Part shown: piece by piece, positions 25,308-32,898 of the stretch
How positions within the stretch are numbered: the first letter of the stretch is position 1
Layout: the number at the start of each line of letters is the position of its first letter
Source of the DNA: Leifsonia soli
GTDB taxonomy: Bacteria > Actinomycetota > Actinomycetes > Actinomycetales > Microbacteriaceae
DNA length: 64,000 nucleotides
Reading direction: 5' to 3'
Assembly (NCBI RefSeq): GCF_013408745.1
Contig: NZ_JACCBJ010000001.1
Span: 1,054,001 to 1,118,000 of the forward strand
Made by a program: the position numbers and the translations under genes
The notes under the pieces: generated by a model
Told to the model about the DNA's origin: nothing
The model's input: the letters and a program-made list of their open reading frames with translations, nothing else
Database searches by the model: none

Positions 25308-25775
25308 ATGGAAGCGATCGAACGGATCATCGCAGCACCAACAGAGACGGTCTGGGAACTGTGGACCACCCCGCAGGGCATCGGGCGCTGGTGGGCGCCG
25401 GACGGCTTCCGCACCGACGTTTCCGCACTCGACCTGCGGCCCGGGGGCGAACTCGTCTACACGATGACGGCGACGGGGCCCGAGCAGGTGGCTTTCATGG
25501 AACAGAACGGGCTCCCGCTGAGTACGGAGTCTCGCAAGATCTTCACGACTGTCGAGCGGCCGACGCGGCTCGGGTATCGCTCCCTGATCGACTTCGTGCC
25601 CGGCCACGAACCCTACGAACAGCTGACCGAGATTGAGCTCGAGCCCGCCGACGGTGGGACGCGCGTGATCATGAGAGTCGAGCCGCTGCACGACGACGTG
25701 TGGACCGAGCGGCTCCTGGCCGGCCGGGCGAACGAGCTGGACAACCTCGCACGCCTGGTTGACGCGGGGGAGTAG
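25308..25775 (+). CDS. SRPBCC/AHSA1-family protein
   Basis: A 155-residue START-like fold protein (MEAIERIIAAPTETVWELWTTPQGIGRWWAPDGF...). This fold holds hydrophobic ligands. AAGGAG 7 bases before the ATG supports this start over the one at 25293. It diverges from an ArsR regulator carrying the same type of domain, a common arrangement in which the two respond to the same ligand. Confidence 0.88.
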   Translation: MEAIERIIAAPTETVWELWTTPQGIGRWWAPDGFRTDVSALDLRPGGELVYTMTATGPEQVAFMEQNGLPLSTESRKIFTTVERPTRLGYRSLIDFVPGHEPYEQLTEIELEPADGGTRVIMRVEPLHDDVWTERLLAGRANELDNLARLVDAGE

Positions 25776-25799
25776 GTCGCCGGGCGAACGCGGCGCTGT

Positions 25800-26243
25800 T
25801 CACCGAGGCTGAGGGACCTCGATACGGCCGAGCTGCAGCAGGATCGCGAAGCGGTCGGGCACGCCCCAGTGTTCGACGATCCGCCCCTCGGCGACCCGTG
25901 CGACGTCGATGACGGTGAAGTGCACCGGCCGCCCGGTCGGCGCTCCGAGGAAGTGCCCGGTGTTGGTTCCGGAACCTTCGGCGCGCACCCAGACGATGTC
26001 GTCACGTTGAGCCCAGTCCCCGATGGTGAATCGGAGGTCCGGGAATGCCGTGTGCACGTCCGTCATGCCCTTCTTGACCTTGGCGATGGCTTCGGCGCCG
26101 GTGCCGGACAACCCGAGCTGGTGCTCGATCAGGTCGGGGGAGCACAGCTCGTCGACGATGTCGGTGCGGCCCTGGGCGAATCCCTCGTGGAGCATCCGCT
26201 CCAGGAGGACGACCGCGGCGGGTTCTGCGTGTGTGGTGATCAT
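25800..26243 (-). CDS. SnoaL-like polyketide-cyclase/ester-cyclase fold protein
   Basis: A 147-residue protein with the SnoaL-like alpha+beta barrel (AVVLLERMLHEGFAQGRTDIVDELCSPDLIEHQLG...VIDVARVAEGRIVEHWGVPDRFAILLQLG). Members include cyclases and many unassigned proteins. GGGAG lies 6 bases before the ATG. It diverges from a TetR gene across direct repeats that look like operators, so the TetR is the likely regulator. Confidence 0.82.
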   Translation of the reverse strand: MITTHAEPAAVVLLERMLHEGFAQGRTDIVDELCSPDLIEHQLGLSGTGAEAIAKVKKGMTDVHTAFPDLRFTIGDWAQRDDIVWVRAEGSGTNTGHFLGAPTGRPVHFTVIDVARVAEGRIVEHWGVPDRFAILLQLGRIEVPQPR

Positions 26244-26267
26244 GGGAGACTCCCTCGTCTGCATGGA

Positions 26268-26303
26268 TACTGCGTTCACTGCAGTGGTACTGCATTGACT
26301 GCA
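26268..26303. promoter_or_regulatory. Two 16-bp direct repeats between SnoaL and TetR genes
   Basis: TACTGCGTTCACTGCA (26268-26283) and TACTGCATTGACTGCA (26288-26303) differ at two positions and are spaced 20 bases. GCAGT-GGT-ACTGC (26281-26293) is a perfect dyad between them. They fill the 77-base divergent region and are candidate operators for the TetR protein. Confidence 0.5.
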
Positions 26304-26320
26304 CCATTAGTATCGATCTC

Positions 26321-26932
26321 GTGAACGCCGAGGTCAAGACCGCATCCTCCTACCGTCAGGAGCAGGCGCAGCAGACGCGCCTCCGCATCGCGTCGGCTGC
26401 CCAGACGCTCTTCGCACGCGACGGGTATGCGGTGACCAGCATCGAGGCGATCGCGAAGGAGGCCGGCGTCGGCACCCGCACCGTCTACGCCGCGTACGGG
26501 GCGAAGCGCGAGATCCTCAATGTGATCTGCGAGCGCTGGCTGGAGCGCGCGCGGGCCCGCGAGCTCGCCCGCGAAATTCTGGAGCTCACCGAGCCGGGGG
26601 AGAGGGTGGCGGGGGCGGCCCATTGGCTGACGGTGCTGTACTCGACCGATTTCGACGTCGTGCGCATCCTCGACTCCGCTCTGGACGAGGACGCGGAGAC
26701 TCAGGCTCTGCTGCGCTCGAAGCTCCGCGCGCGCAACCGCGTGATGGACGGGCTGATCGCCTCCGTGGAGAACGCGTTGGTCGTTCCCCTGGCCGAGGCC
26801 CAGGCGGTGTACCGCGCGTTCGCCGCGAGCGGCGTCTACCTCGAGCTGGTCGTCAACGCCGGGTGGACGCCGGAGCATTTCGAGCAGTGGCTGGCGGCCA
26901 CGCTCGCCGGTCAGCTGCTCGGAATGCGGTGA
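26321..26932 (+). CDS. TetR-family transcriptional regulator
   Basis: A 203-residue protein with the HTH at ~14-60 (RLRIASAAQTLFARDGYAVTSIEAIAKEAGVGTRTVYAAYGAKREILN) and a helical ligand domain after it. The start is GTG 26321. It diverges from the SnoaL-like gene and is probably its repressor and autoregulator. Its last 80 bases overlap the 3' end of the gene on the opposite strand. Confidence 0.88.
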   Translation: MNAEVKTASSYRQEQAQQTRLRIASAAQTLFARDGYAVTSIEAIAKEAGVGTRTVYAAYGAKREILNVICERWLERARARELAREILELTEPGERVAGAAHWLTVLYSTDFDVVRILDSALDEDAETQALLRSKLRARNRVMDGLIASVENALVVPLAEAQAVYRAFAASGVYLELVVNAGWTPEHFEQWLAATLAGQLLGMR

Positions 26933-27200
26933 CCGAGTCCGGTCGTCGCCCGCGCAGCCAGCGGTTGCGCGGGTCGCTCGGGCCCCCACGCGTGCCCTTG
27001 TGAGCCTCCTCGATGATCCGCACGTCGCGCACGGTGACGCTCTCGGTCATGAGCAGGTCGAGCGAGGTGACGAACAGCCGTCCGATCTCCTCGGGCGTCA
27101 CGTCCGGTCCGGGGACGTCGACGCGGAACCCCTGCGCCTGCAATCCGCCCTCATTCGAGAACGTCACCTCGGCGTCGAACACCGCGCGATACTGCGTCAT
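26853..27200 (-). CDS. Conserved hypothetical protein
   Basis: A 115-residue protein. The first ~70 residues (MTQYRAVFDAEVTFSNEGGLQAQGFRVDVPGPD...IGRLFVTSLDLLMTESVTVRDVRIIEEAHKGTRGGPSD) look like a small conserved fold I have seen in actinobacteria, possibly near cyclase/formamidase-family genes. The last ~45 residues are Arg/Ala-rich and read antisense to the TetR gene, so they may be an extension caused by a lost stop. GAGGGG precedes the ATG. Function unknown. Confidence 0.6.
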   Translation of the reverse strand: MTQYRAVFDAEVTFSNEGGLQAQGFRVDVPGPDVTPEEIGRLFVTSLDLLMTESVTVRDVRIIEEAHKGTRGGPSDPRNRWLRGRRPDSVTAFRAADRRAWPPATARNAPASTRR

Positions 27201-27254
27201 CGTCCCCTCATCCCTCTCGTCGAGGCGAGCCTAGCCTCCCCCTACGCGCGGAAA

Positions 27255-27437
27255 ACGGAGGATATCCCGCCTCCTGGACGGGCGGACGTCCTCCGTTGCG
27301 GCATCGCAGCGGCGTGTCGCCGCGGCATCCCCTCCGTCGAGGTTCGAGTGCGGGAACGGAGGAGATTCGGCAGCCTGACCCCGTGAAACGCCGGAGACGG
27401 AGGGGATGCGGGCGAGCGTGCCCGGCATCCCCTCCGT
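27255..27437. repeat. Cluster of six ACGGAGG-(R)GAT-type repeats in both orientations
   Basis: Copies of a motif close to ACGGAGGGGATGC occur at 27255, 27356 and 27397 (plus) and 27285-27296, 27325-27337 and 27425-27437 (minus). The last pair forms a 13-bp perfect stem (27397-27409 with 27425-27437) whose inner bases GGGC/GCCC extend the helix. It lies in the otherwise empty 286-base gap before arsC. The layout resembles REP/BIME elements, and the outer stem could terminate arsC transcription. Confidence 0.75.
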
Positions 27438-27486
27438 TTCCGACCGCGCCGGTCGCGGCGCGGAGGGGTCGCGGCACGGCGCCGGC

Positions 27487-27894
27487 TCAGGCGACGGGCA
27501 GCAGCTCCGCGATGAGGGCCTCCACGCGCCGCTTGATCTCGTCGCGCACCGGCCGCACCTGCTCCACGGGGAGTCCGGCCGGGTCGGTCAGGTCCCAGTC
27601 CTCGTAGCGCTTGCCGGGGAAGATCGGGCAGGTGTCGCCGCATCCCATCGTGATCACCACGTCCGACTCGCGCACGGCGTCCGTCGTCAGGATCTGCGGG
27701 GTGTTCCCCGCGATGTCGATGCCCTCCTCGGCCATCACGGCCACGGCGGCGGGATTGAGCCGGTCGGCGGGCTCGGAGCCGGCGGACAGCACCTCCACCC
27801 GGCCGCCCGACAGCTCACGGAGGTAGCCGGCGGCCATCTGGGAGCGACCGGCGTTGTGGACGCAGACGAACAGGACGGTGGGGCGGTCGGACAC
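27487..27894 (-). CDS. arsC: Arsenate reductase / low-molecular-weight phosphatase-type ArsC
   Basis: A 135-residue protein of the LMW-PTPase fold. The P-loop is C11-VHNAGR17-S, and C85 and C89 in MGCGDTCP match the resolving cysteines of thioredoxin-coupled ArsC. It should reduce arsenate to arsenite. No arsR, arsB or ACR3 efflux gene is linked, so export would have to come from elsewhere. Mycothiol-dependent relatives share the fold, so the electron donor is open. Confidence 0.9.
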   Translation of the reverse strand: MSDRPTVLFVCVHNAGRSQMAAGYLRELSGGRVEVLSAGSEPADRLNPAAVAVMAEEGIDIAGNTPQILTTDAVRESDVVITMGCGDTCPIFPGKRYEDWDLTDPAGLPVEQVRPVRDEIKRRVEALIAELLPVA

Positions 27895-27946
27895 GGCGCT
27901 CTCCCAATCTCTCGGTCACGGTAATCATAGACGACCATCGATGCTT

Positions 27947-28744
27947 TCAACCAGAATGCACGGCCGCAGCGGCGACCGAGGCGACCCCGCGCGGTTCGCG
28001 TCCGAGGAGCCGGCGCAGGTCGTCCGTCTCGTGCCCGAGCACGCCCGCGGCCGCTGCCGCGTGCAGCGGCCCGAGGGGGCCCACCGCGTCCGGAGTGACC
28101 TCCCTGCTCTCGACCGGGCGTCCGAGCAGGCCGCTCAGGATCGCGGCGAGGGCGGGGTAGGTCCAGGCCGGTCCGCGCAGCTCCCAGAGGGCCTGTGCCG
28201 GCGGAGCGGCGGCCACGCGCGCGGCGGCCTCGGCCATGTCGGCGATGGATGCGGTCGCCAGCGGGCGGGATGCGGTGGCCGACAGGATCACCCCGTTCCG
28301 CGCGTGCTCCAGCGCCGTCGTCACGAACGGCTCGGTGTAGAACCCGTTCCGGAGGATCGTCGCCCCGCCGCGCACGCGCAGGGCCGCTTCCGTCGCCGCG
28401 TGGGCGGGGTCGTGATCGGCTCCATGGACGCTCGTGTAGACGATGTGCTCGATGGATCGGGAGGCCGCGATCACGTCGAGGTGCTGCCGGAGGCGCTGCT
28501 CGGGGTCCAGCGTCGGACTGGAGATGAACAGCAGACGGTCGATGCCGCGGAACGCCGCGGCGAGTGCGGCGGGATCCGCGTAGTCGGCGAGGCGGGCATC
28601 CACCCCGGTCCGCCGCAGCCGGGCGGCCGCGTCGGGTGTCCGGACGAGAGCATGCACGCTCCCGGCGGGGTGGAGGGCGAGCAGGGATCGGACGGCCGCG
28701 CCGCCGAGACGGCCGGACGCGCCGGTGATCAGGATGTGGGTCAT
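27947..28744 (-). CDS. NmrA-like NAD(P)-binding protein
   Basis: A 265-residue atypical SDR. The dinucleotide motif is ITGASGRLGGAAVRSLL at the N-terminus; the NmrA/QOR2-like body follows (FRGIDRLLFISSP...HIVYTSVHGADHDPAHAATEAALRVRGGATILRNGFYTE). The classical YxxxK pair is absent, which fits redox-sensing or quinone-reductase relatives. AAGGAG lies 6-7 bases before the ATG. It is upstream of arsC on the same strand with a 52-base gap. Confidence 0.85.
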   Translation of the reverse strand: MTHILITGASGRLGGAAVRSLLALHPAGSVHALVRTPDAAARLRRTGVDARLADYADPAALAAAFRGIDRLLFISSPTLDPEQRLRQHLDVIAASRSIEHIVYTSVHGADHDPAHAATEAALRVRGGATILRNGFYTEPFVTTALEHARNGVILSATASRPLATASIADMAEAAARVAAAPPAQALWELRGPAWTYPALAAILSGLLGRPVESREVTPDAVGPLGPLHAAAAAGVLGHETDDLRRLLGREPRGVASVAAAAVHSG

Positions 28745-28905
28745 GACGTGCTCCTTCACGAGACGACGAAACGGGGTGGCGGGGGAGGGAGTCGGGGACT
28801 CCCGGCCGTCACGAGACCGTCGTCGCGCGCACGCGCGGGCAGAGGACCGTCAGGCGCCTGCGGGGATCATGGTGTGAAGAATCATCCGCTGCCGAGGCTA
28901 GCGCA

Positions 28906-30504
28906 TCACAGGATGTGGAAGTAGTGCCGCTCGACCGGATCGGTGCTGCTCAACGCGCGGGCGGCCTCCCACAGCTCCCGGTCGCGGCCGGTGAACCGCT
29001 GCGTCCTCTGGCGGGTGAACTCGCCCCAGGACGGCACCAGGAACGTCTCGACCATCGTGCCGGGATGGTCGCCGCTGCGGTAGAGCCGCCAGCGGTAGCC
29101 GCCGGTGCGGCGGCGGGAGTCGGCCACCTGACGGATGGCCTCCTCGAATGCGGGGCGATCGGCGTCGCTCACGCTGTACGAGACCTCGATCAGCACCGGG
29201 CCGTCGGTCGGGTCGGGCTCGAAGACCAACGCGGGCTCCGGCCAGGAGTTCGGGAGGGTCCGGTCGACCGTCGCCGTGCCAGGGAGGAGCGGGAGCGCAC
29301 GGACGCTGACCGCCACGACGACCAGCAGGACGGCCGAGACGACGAGCGCGGTGGTGGTGCCCGTCAGCTGCGCCAGCACGCCGAACAGGTATGACCCGAC
29401 CGCCATCGCGCCCATGAAGAACAGGATGTACACAGCGACCGCGCGCGAACGCACCCACTGCGGGAGGGTCAGCTGCAGAGCGGCGTTCAGCACGGTGAGC
29501 GTGCCGATCCAGGCGAGCCCCGCCACCGTCAGCACGATCAGCGCCAGGACGAACGGCGCGAACGCGGCGGCGACCGTTCCCAGAGCGAAGAGGAAGGCAC
29601 TCGCGGCGATCACCACGTTGTCGCTGAAGCGCTTGCGCGCGAGCGGCAGCAGGAAGACACCGGCGACGGCACCGACACCGAGTGCGCCGAGCAGCAGACC
29701 GTATCCGCTGGAGTCGAGTCCCAGGCGGGTCGCCGTGAGGGGGAGCAGCGCCCACAAGGCGCTCGCGGGGAAGGCGAACAGCACCGACCGGAGCAGGATG
29801 CGTCGAACGAGGTGTGCCGACAGCGTGTACCGGACGCCCGCGCGCAGGGCCGGGCCGAACCGCTCCCGGTCATCGAGCCCCGGCTGCGGCGGGCGCCGCC
29901 ACCAGATCAGCGCCGCGACGGCGCCCAGGAAGCTCACCGCGTTGATCCCGAACACCACCGGCGTGCCGAACAGCGACAGCACGACGCCGGCGAGCGCCGG
30001 ACCGATCGCGCGAGCGCCGTTCACCGTCACACCTCCGAGCGCGGCGGCCGCCACCACCTGCTCGCGCGGGACGAGCTCGGGCTGGATGGCCTGCCAGGCC
30101 GGAGAGGTCAGCGTCGACGCGACCCCGAGGAGCAGCGTGAAGCCGAGCAGCACGGGAGCATTGAGCGTGCCCGCCGCGGCGACCACGGTCAGGGCGATGG
30201 CCAGCACCGCACTGACCGCCGATCCCCAGATCAGCAGCTTGCGGCGGTCGAAGGAGTCCGCGAGCACCCCGGCGGGGAGCGAGAACACGACGGCGGGGAT
30301 CAGGCTCGCCGTCTGCACCAGCGCGATCACCAGGCTGTCCGCGTGCGACTCGACCAGGAACCACTGAGCGCCGACGGTCTGCATCCAGGTGCCGATGTTG
30401 CTGCCGAGCTGCGCGAACCACAGCACGCGGAACACCGAGATCGCCATGGGCGCCCAGGGCGACAAGGATGCGGGGGGCGCCGTCCTGCTCGCCGACGACG
30501 TCAT
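28906..30504 (-). CDS. MFS exporter with C-terminal ABM-like domain
   Basis: A 532-residue transporter of the EntS/MFS_3 (transmembrane secretion effector) type. The twelve-helix core runs from FRVLWFAQLGSNIGTWMQTVGAQWFLV to about residue 420, with the family motif GVLADSFDRRKLL between helices 2 and 3. The last ~110 residues (VLIEVSYSVSDADRPAFEEAIRQVADSRRRTGGYRWRLYRSG...) resemble an antibiotic-biosynthesis-monooxygenase fold, as in several MFS_3 members. It is the last gene of a coupled operon: its ATG overlaps the TGA of the DUF5996 gene by four bases. The cargo is unknown. Confidence 0.87.
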   Translation of the reverse strand: MTSSASRTAPPASLSPWAPMAISVFRVLWFAQLGSNIGTWMQTVGAQWFLVESHADSLVIALVQTASLIPAVVFSLPAGVLADSFDRRKLLIWGSAVSAVLAIALTVVAAAGTLNAPVLLGFTLLLGVASTLTSPAWQAIQPELVPREQVVAAAALGGVTVNGARAIGPALAGVVLSLFGTPVVFGINAVSFLGAVAALIWWRRPPQPGLDDRERFGPALRAGVRYTLSAHLVRRILLRSVLFAFPASALWALLPLTATRLGLDSSGYGLLLGALGVGAVAGVFLLPLARKRFSDNVVIAASAFLFALGTVAAAFAPFVLALIVLTVAGLAWIGTLTVLNAALQLTLPQWVRSRAVAVYILFFMGAMAVGSYLFGVLAQLTGTTTALVVSAVLLVVVAVSVRALPLLPGTATVDRTLPNSWPEPALVFEPDPTDGPVLIEVSYSVSDADRPAFEEAIRQVADSRRRTGGYRWRLYRSGDHPGTMVETFLVPSWGEFTRQRTQRFTGRDRELWEAARALSSTDPVERHYFHIL

Positions 30505-31427
30505 CGGACGGTCACGGGAGACGCGACCGTGGCATCCGGCGCCGGCCACTGCCCGAGGTCGGCCGCCGCCCGGTACGTCGCCTCGAGGAAGGCGCGGACC
30601 AGGCCGTCGGGGTCGGCGGAGCGCCGGACGTTCTCGTACGGCAGCAGGAACTCGCCCAGCTCGTCGCTGTAGAAGGCGCCGTCGGGCATCGGCGTGCGCT
30701 CGAATCCCACCGGAGCGGGATACGCGTACGAGTAGAACGCGCCCTCGGCGCCGCCGCCCGGCCAGAACCCGGCACTGCTGAGCTCGTGCGAGTACCCCTC
30801 CAGCATCACGCTGTCCGGGCAGTTCGGCGCACCGCCGGGATGCGGCGGCGCGACCCGGCCGGAGAACCGGGTGACCGCAAGATCCATCGCCCCCCAGAAG
30901 TAGTGCACCGGGCTGACCTTGCCCGTGAAACCCGAGCGGAACTCCAGCAGCATCCTCTGGGCATCGATCAGCTGCCGCCAGAACGCCCGCGCCTGCTCCG
31001 GCTCGTAGGTGCAGTGCTGGGTGTCGTCGGCGAAGGGGATGGCGACCGCCACCTCGTTCGGGACCGCGTGGATGTCGACGGGCACCCCGAGGTCGGCGAG
31101 CGCCTCGCGCGTCGCGGCGTAGAACGAGGCGACCGAGTTTCCGGCGAGCGCGAAGCGGCGGAGGTCGCCGTCGCTGGTGCGCAGCACGAGCTCGTGCTCC
31201 ACGAAGTCGAATTCGATGTCGAGGATCCCCGACGGGATCGGGATGGGGCCGGTGCCGAGTCCGCGGGCGCTCAGGTAGAGCGTGACGTGCCACCAGTGGT
31301 TGACCGGCGGGGTCAGCGCCATCCGGATCTTGCCGACGATCTGCGTCCACATGTGGATGGTGTCGCGCGTGGCGGTCCAGCTGTCCACGGGAAGCTGCAC
31401 CCGCGGCTCGGCGACCGGCCCCATCAT
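30501..31427 (-). CDS. DUF5996 family protein
   Basis: A 308-residue protein recognisable as DUF5996 (WTATRDTIHMWTQIVGKIRMALTPPVNHWWHVTLYLSARGLGTGPIP...FWGAMDLAVTRFSGR...HPGGAPNC...EGYSHELSSAGFWPGG). Conserved His and Asp residues (NHWWHV, CPDSVMLEGYSHE) hint at an enzyme, but the activity is unknown. It overlaps MaoC upstream and the exporter downstream by four bases each (ATGA), so all three should be translated together. Confidence 0.85.
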   Translation of the reverse strand: MMGPVAEPRVQLPVDSWTATRDTIHMWTQIVGKIRMALTPPVNHWWHVTLYLSARGLGTGPIPIPSGILDIEFDFVEHELVLRTSDGDLRRFALAGNSVASFYAATREALADLGVPVDIHAVPNEVAVAIPFADDTQHCTYEPEQARAFWRQLIDAQRMLLEFRSGFTGKVSPVHYFWGAMDLAVTRFSGRVAPPHPGGAPNCPDSVMLEGYSHELSSAGFWPGGGAEGAFYSYAYPAPVGFERTPMPDGAFYSDELGEFLLPYENVRRSADPDGLVRAFLEATYRAAADLGQWPAPDATVASPVTVR

Positions 31428-31918
31428 GCCTCCGCCGGCTGCGGGGTGCGCCGCAACAGGTAGGTGTGCTCGCCCGAGAGGACGACCTCCGACCGTTGAT
31501 TGTGCACGGTCACCGCTGCGGTGACGATTCCGTTGGGGCCATCCGGTGTCAAGGCGGTGATCTCCAGTTGCGAGTAGAGGGTGTCGCCGGCGTGGACCTC
31601 CCGGAGGAAGCGCGCCGAGAGCCCGGTGAACGCGATGAATACCTCTCCGATGATATGCGGGAACAGGGTCGCTCCGGGGGCGGTGAAGGCGAGCACCTGC
31701 AGGCCGTGGACGACCGGAGCGCTGTGGCCGTGCGCCTTCGCCCACACCTCGTCGTAGTGCACGGGGTGGTTGTCCGCAGACACCGCCTGGAACGCCGACG
31801 CGTGGGCGTCGGTGAGGGTGCGGCTCGGCGCACGGAACACCTCGCCGACCGCCAGCTGCTCGAACGTGCGCGGCTCGACGATGGCGAAGTCGAGCGGGTC
31901 GAACGTCCCGCCGCTCAT
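31424..31918 (-). CDS. MaoC-like hot-dog-fold dehydratase
   Basis: A 164-residue protein with the hydratase-2 signature D49-x4-H54 (VSADNHPVHYDEVWAK), followed by VVHGLQVLAFTAP and the C-terminal hot-dog strands. It probably hydrates an enoyl-CoA or related ester. Start and stop overlap its operon neighbours by four bases on both sides. A role in modifying acyl chains released or trimmed by the two hydrolases is an inference. Confidence 0.88.
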   Translation of the reverse strand: MSGGTFDPLDFAIVEPRTFEQLAVGEVFRAPSRTLTDAHASAFQAVSADNHPVHYDEVWAKAHGHSAPVVHGLQVLAFTAPGATLFPHIIGEVFIAFTGLSARFLREVHAGDTLYSQLEITALTPDGPNGIVTAAVTVHNQRSEVVLSGEHTYLLRRTPQPAEA

Positions 31919-32880
31919 GCCGCGAGCCGTTCGCTCAGGAAGTCGACCGCCTGGGCGACGGCGGCGCGCGCCTGCGGTGTGTCGTGCATGCTGTTCACCA
32001 TCACGAAGTCGTGGATGATGCCCTCGTACCGCACGCCGGTGACCGCGACGCCCGCGCGGCGGAGCTTCGCCGCGTACGCCTCGCCCTCGTCGCGGAGCAC
32101 ATCGCACTCGGCGGTGACGACGAGGGCAGGCGGCAGCCCGGCGAGCTGCCGCTCCGTCGCCCGCAGGGGAGACGCGGTGATGCTCGCGCGCTCCTCGTCG
32201 TCCGTCGTGTACTGGTCCCAGTACCAGCGCATCGCATCCCGGGTCAGCCAATAGCCGTCGGCGAACTCGCGATACGACCCGTCGTCGAACGCGGCGTCCG
32301 TCACCGGATAGAACAGCACCTGGCCACGGAATGCGACATCGCCGCGCTCCTTCGCCATCAGCGTGACGGCGATGGCCGTGTTGCCCCCGGCCGAGTCGCC
32401 GGCGATCGCGACACGGGAGCCGTCCAGCCGCTCGTCCGCGCCATGCTCCACGACCCAGGTCGCCACGGCGTACGCCTGCTCGTTCGCGACCGGGTAGTGG
32501 ACGTCGGGGGAGCGCGTGTACTCGGGGAACACGATCGCCGCTCCCGTTCCGACCGCGAGGTCGCGCACCAGCCGGTCGTGGGTGTGGGCGTCGCCGAACA
32601 CCCAGCCGGCGCCGTGCGTGTAGACGACGACCGGGAGGGGGCCGGCCGAGGCCGGCGGCCGGACGATCCGGACCGGGACCGAGCCGGTCGGGCCGCCTGC
32701 GACGGTAATCCACGTCTCGTCGACCGCGGGCTTCGCGATCTCCGAATCCTGCACGTGGTCGACCGCTGTCCGTCCCTCCTCGGGAGAGAGCTGGTACAGG
32801 AACGGCGGTGAGACGGTGGCCTCGCAGAACGCCTGAGCCGCCGGTTCGAGCGCGTAGCCGTGCGGGTTCGCGGTGGTCAT
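31915..32880 (-). CDS. Alpha/beta hydrolase, hormone-sensitive-lipase family
   Basis: A 321-residue esterase. The oxyanion motif is HGAGW (89-93; usual form HGGGW) and the nucleophile S163 is in GDSAGGN. The distal Asp and His are in AECDVLRDEGEAYA and EGIIHDFVM. It hydrolyses short-chain esters in most family members. It is 18 bases after the next hydrolase gene and overlaps MaoC by four bases. No signal peptide is seen, so it is cytoplasmic. Confidence 0.9.
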   Translation of the reverse strand: MTTANPHGYALEPAAQAFCEATVSPPFLYQLSPEEGRTAVDHVQDSEIAKPAVDETWITVAGGPTGSVPVRIVRPPASAGPLPVVVYTHGAGWVFGDAHTHDRLVRDLAVGTGAAIVFPEYTRSPDVHYPVANEQAYAVATWVVEHGADERLDGSRVAIAGDSAGGNTAIAVTLMAKERGDVAFRGQVLFYPVTDAAFDDGSYREFADGYWLTRDAMRWYWDQYTTDDEERASITASPLRATERQLAGLPPALVVTAECDVLRDEGEAYAAKLRRAGVAVTGVRYEGIIHDFVMVNSMHDTPQARAAVAQAVDFLSERLAA

Positions 32881-32898
32881 GCTGATCGCGGCTGTCGT

